From Geomonas sp. RF6 (GTDB lineage: Bacteria > Desulfobacterota > Desulfuromonadia > Geobacterales > Geobacteraceae): DNA of 64,000 nucleotides. Shown here piece by piece: positions 62,713-64,000 of this stretch (position 1 is the stretch's first letter; every line of letters begins with the position of its first letter). The notes beneath the pieces are model-generated. The model was not told the origin of the DNA. It ran no database searches and was given only the letters and a program-made list of their open reading frames with translations. Position numbers and translations under genes: made by a program. Location: assembly GCF_021044625.1 (NCBI RefSeq), contig NZ_CP087999.1, positions 4,795,001 through 4,859,000 on the forward strand. Reading direction: 5' to 3'.

Positions 62713-64000
62713 CTACATATTCTCTATCAGGGCGTCTGCGAACTCGGAGCACTTGAGGAGGGTGGAGCCGGGCATCATGCGCTCGAAGTCGTAGGTGACG
62801 CGTTTCTGGGTGATGGTCTTGTCGATGGCGGAGACGATCATGTCGGCTGCCTCCTGCCACCCCATGTGCTCCAGCATCATGACGCCGGAGAGGATCACGG
62901 AGCCGGGGTTAACCTTGTCGAGGTTCGCGTACTTCGGCGCGGTCCCGTGGGTCGCCTCGAAGATGGCGTGACCGGTCACGTAGTTGATGTTGGCGCCGGG
63001 GGCGATGCCGATGCCGCCGACCTGTGCCGCGAGGGCGTCGGAGAGGAAATCCCCTTCCAGGTTCATGGTGGCGATGACGTCGAACTCTTTTGCGCGGGTG
63101 AGCACCTGCTGCAGCGCGATGTCGGCGATGGCGTCCTTGATCATCAGGAGCTTCTTCCACTGGCCGTTTCCGTGGGTCGGCATGAGGGTGAGCGCCTGCT
63201 CCACCTCTTTGACGATCTTTTCCTGCTGCTTCGGACTCATCATGTCGAAACCGGGGTCGATAAGACGGGCGTTCTCCTCGGCGGAAAGGGAGCCGTTCCT
63301 GTCCTGGTTGTCGATGATCCAGCTCTCCCGCTCGGTGACGATCTGGCTGCGGAACTCGTTCACCGCGATGCCGTACCCCCAGTCCTTGAAGGCGCCCTCG
63401 GTGAACTTCATGATGTTCCCCTTGTGCACCAGGGTCACGGAACGGCGCTTGTGGTCCAGCGCATACTGGATGGCGGCCCGGCAGAGGCGCTCGGAGCCTT
63501 CCTTGGAGATCGGCTTGATCCCGATGGAAGAGGTCTCCGGGAAGCGGATCTTGTTGACCCCCATCTCCTCCATGAGGAACTTCTTCACCTTGTCGCACTC
63601 GGCCGTGCCGACCATCCACTCGATACCGGCGTAGATGTCCTCGGTATTCTCGCGGAAGATGACCATGTCCACGTCCTCAGGCTTCTTCACCGGCGAGGGA
63701 ACCCCCTGGAAGTAGCGAACGGGACGCAGACAGACGTACAGGTCGAGCAGCTGGCGCAGAGCCACGTTGAGGGAGCGGATGCCGCCGCCGATCGGTGTGG
63801 TGAGCGGTCCCTTGATCCCCACCAAAAATTCCTGGAAGGCGTCCACCGTCTCCTGCGGGAGCCAGGCCTGGTCCCCCATCTCACCCCTGAAGAGGTTGAA
63901 CGCCTTCTCGCCGGCGTACACCTCCATCCAGCTGATCTTCTTCTTGCCGCCGTAAGCCTTCTCGACTGCAGCGTCGAATACGCGCACGGAAGCCTTCCAG
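62713..64000 (-). CDS. icd: isocitrate dehydrogenase, NADP-type (N-terminus outside window)
   Basis: At least 428 residues are seen; the frame is open through [18 protein letters not shown] to the window edge, so the true start lies beyond position 64000 and only the first 30 or so residues are missing. The family signatures are substrate loop [17 protein letters not shown]-bearing [22 protein letters not shown], and the metal and cofactor region [20 protein letters not shown]. It oxidises isocitrate to 2-oxoglutarate. First gene of the minus-strand TCA cluster with mdh and korDABC. Confidence 0.95.
   Translation of the reverse strand, partial: WKASVRVFDAAVEKAYGGKKKISWMEVYAGEKAFNLFRGEMGDQAWLPQETVDAFQEFLVGIKGPLTTPIGGGIRSLNVALRQLLDLYVCLRPVRYFQGVPSPVKKPEDVDMVIFRENTEDIYAGIEWMVGTAECDKVKKFLMEEMGVNKIRFPETSSIGIKPISKEGSERLCRAAIQYALDHKRRSVTLVHKGNIMKFTEGAFKDWGYGIAVNEFRSQIVTERESWIIDNQDRNGSLSAEENARLIDPGFDMMSPKQQEKIVKEVEQALTLMPTHGNGQWKKLLMIKDAIADIALQQVLTRAKEFDVIATMNLEGDFLSDALAAQVGGIGIAPGANINYVTGHAIFEATHGTAPKYANLDKVNPGSVILSGVMMLEHMGWQEAADMIVSAIDKTITQKRVTYDFERMMPGSTLLKCSEFADALIENM

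Overview
This window looks like chromosomal DNA of a GC-rich, strictly respiratory deltaproteobacterium of the Geobacter group (Geobacteraceae). That is an inference from gene content: a TCA-cycle cluster icd-mdh-korDABC with a ferredoxin-dependent 2-oxoglutarate oxidoreductase, many sensor kinases, HD-GYP and Hsp70-like proteins, and several families of palindromic dispersed repeats. No rRNA is present. The only intact tRNA is an initiator tRNA-fMet.

Layout. 1-6.5 kb: a broken-off NHL-propeller lipoprotein, a CPA2/KefB-type antiporter, a MOT1-type molybdate/sulfate permease, and an unusual 5'-3' exonuclease/RNase HI fusion. 6.5-11.4 kb: repeats, then the uracil salvage pair uraA-upp, a methyltransferase, a DUF2795 protein and an HD hydrolase. 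11.4-16.7 kb: a tight operon DUF2760 / Hsp70 / Hsp70-DUF3731. 17-24.2 kb: two orphan histidine kinases with the same transmitter type, two near-identical ferritin-like proteins and small unknowns. 24.6-31.1 kb: a GH13 glycosidase, an unknown protein, a Tat-exported metallo-beta-lactamase-fold hydrolase and a phospholipase-B-like protein. 31.4-33 kb: a 21-bp minisatellite, an FN3-like protein and a dispersed repeat. 33.2-42.4 kb: a beta-lactamase-fold serine hydrolase, a lipoprotein alpha/beta hydrolase behind a broken DUF4105 gene, a DUF3300-DUF2950 pair and an OafA-type acyltransferase. 42.6-43.7 kb: an IS30 element.

43.8-47.5 kb: a more AT-rich segment bounded by a degenerate 3' half of tRNA-fMet plus its terminator on the left and the intact tRNA-fMet plus terminator on the right. 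It carries a family 2 glycosyltransferase overlapping a divergent cis-prenyltransferase, and an unrecognised membrane protein. I read it as a small genomic island or island remnant. 47.6-58.3 kb: housekeeping genes (ispG, proS, pyrF, rlmB on the minus strand; an RlmD-type methyltransferase and a CCA/poly(A) polymerase family gene on the plus strand), a PEBP protein and an HD-GYP phosphodiesterase, with palindromic repeats in many spacers. 58.6-64 kb: the TCA cluster on the minus strand, cut by the window end inside icd.

The most unusual items are the FEN/RNase HI fusion, the cis-prenyltransferase/glycosyltransferase island at tRNA-fMet, the dispersed repeat embedded in frame in an Hsp70 gene, and the minisatellite that is open in all six frames. 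Long ORFs antisense to uraA, the Hsp70 genes and korBC are coding shadows and were left out.
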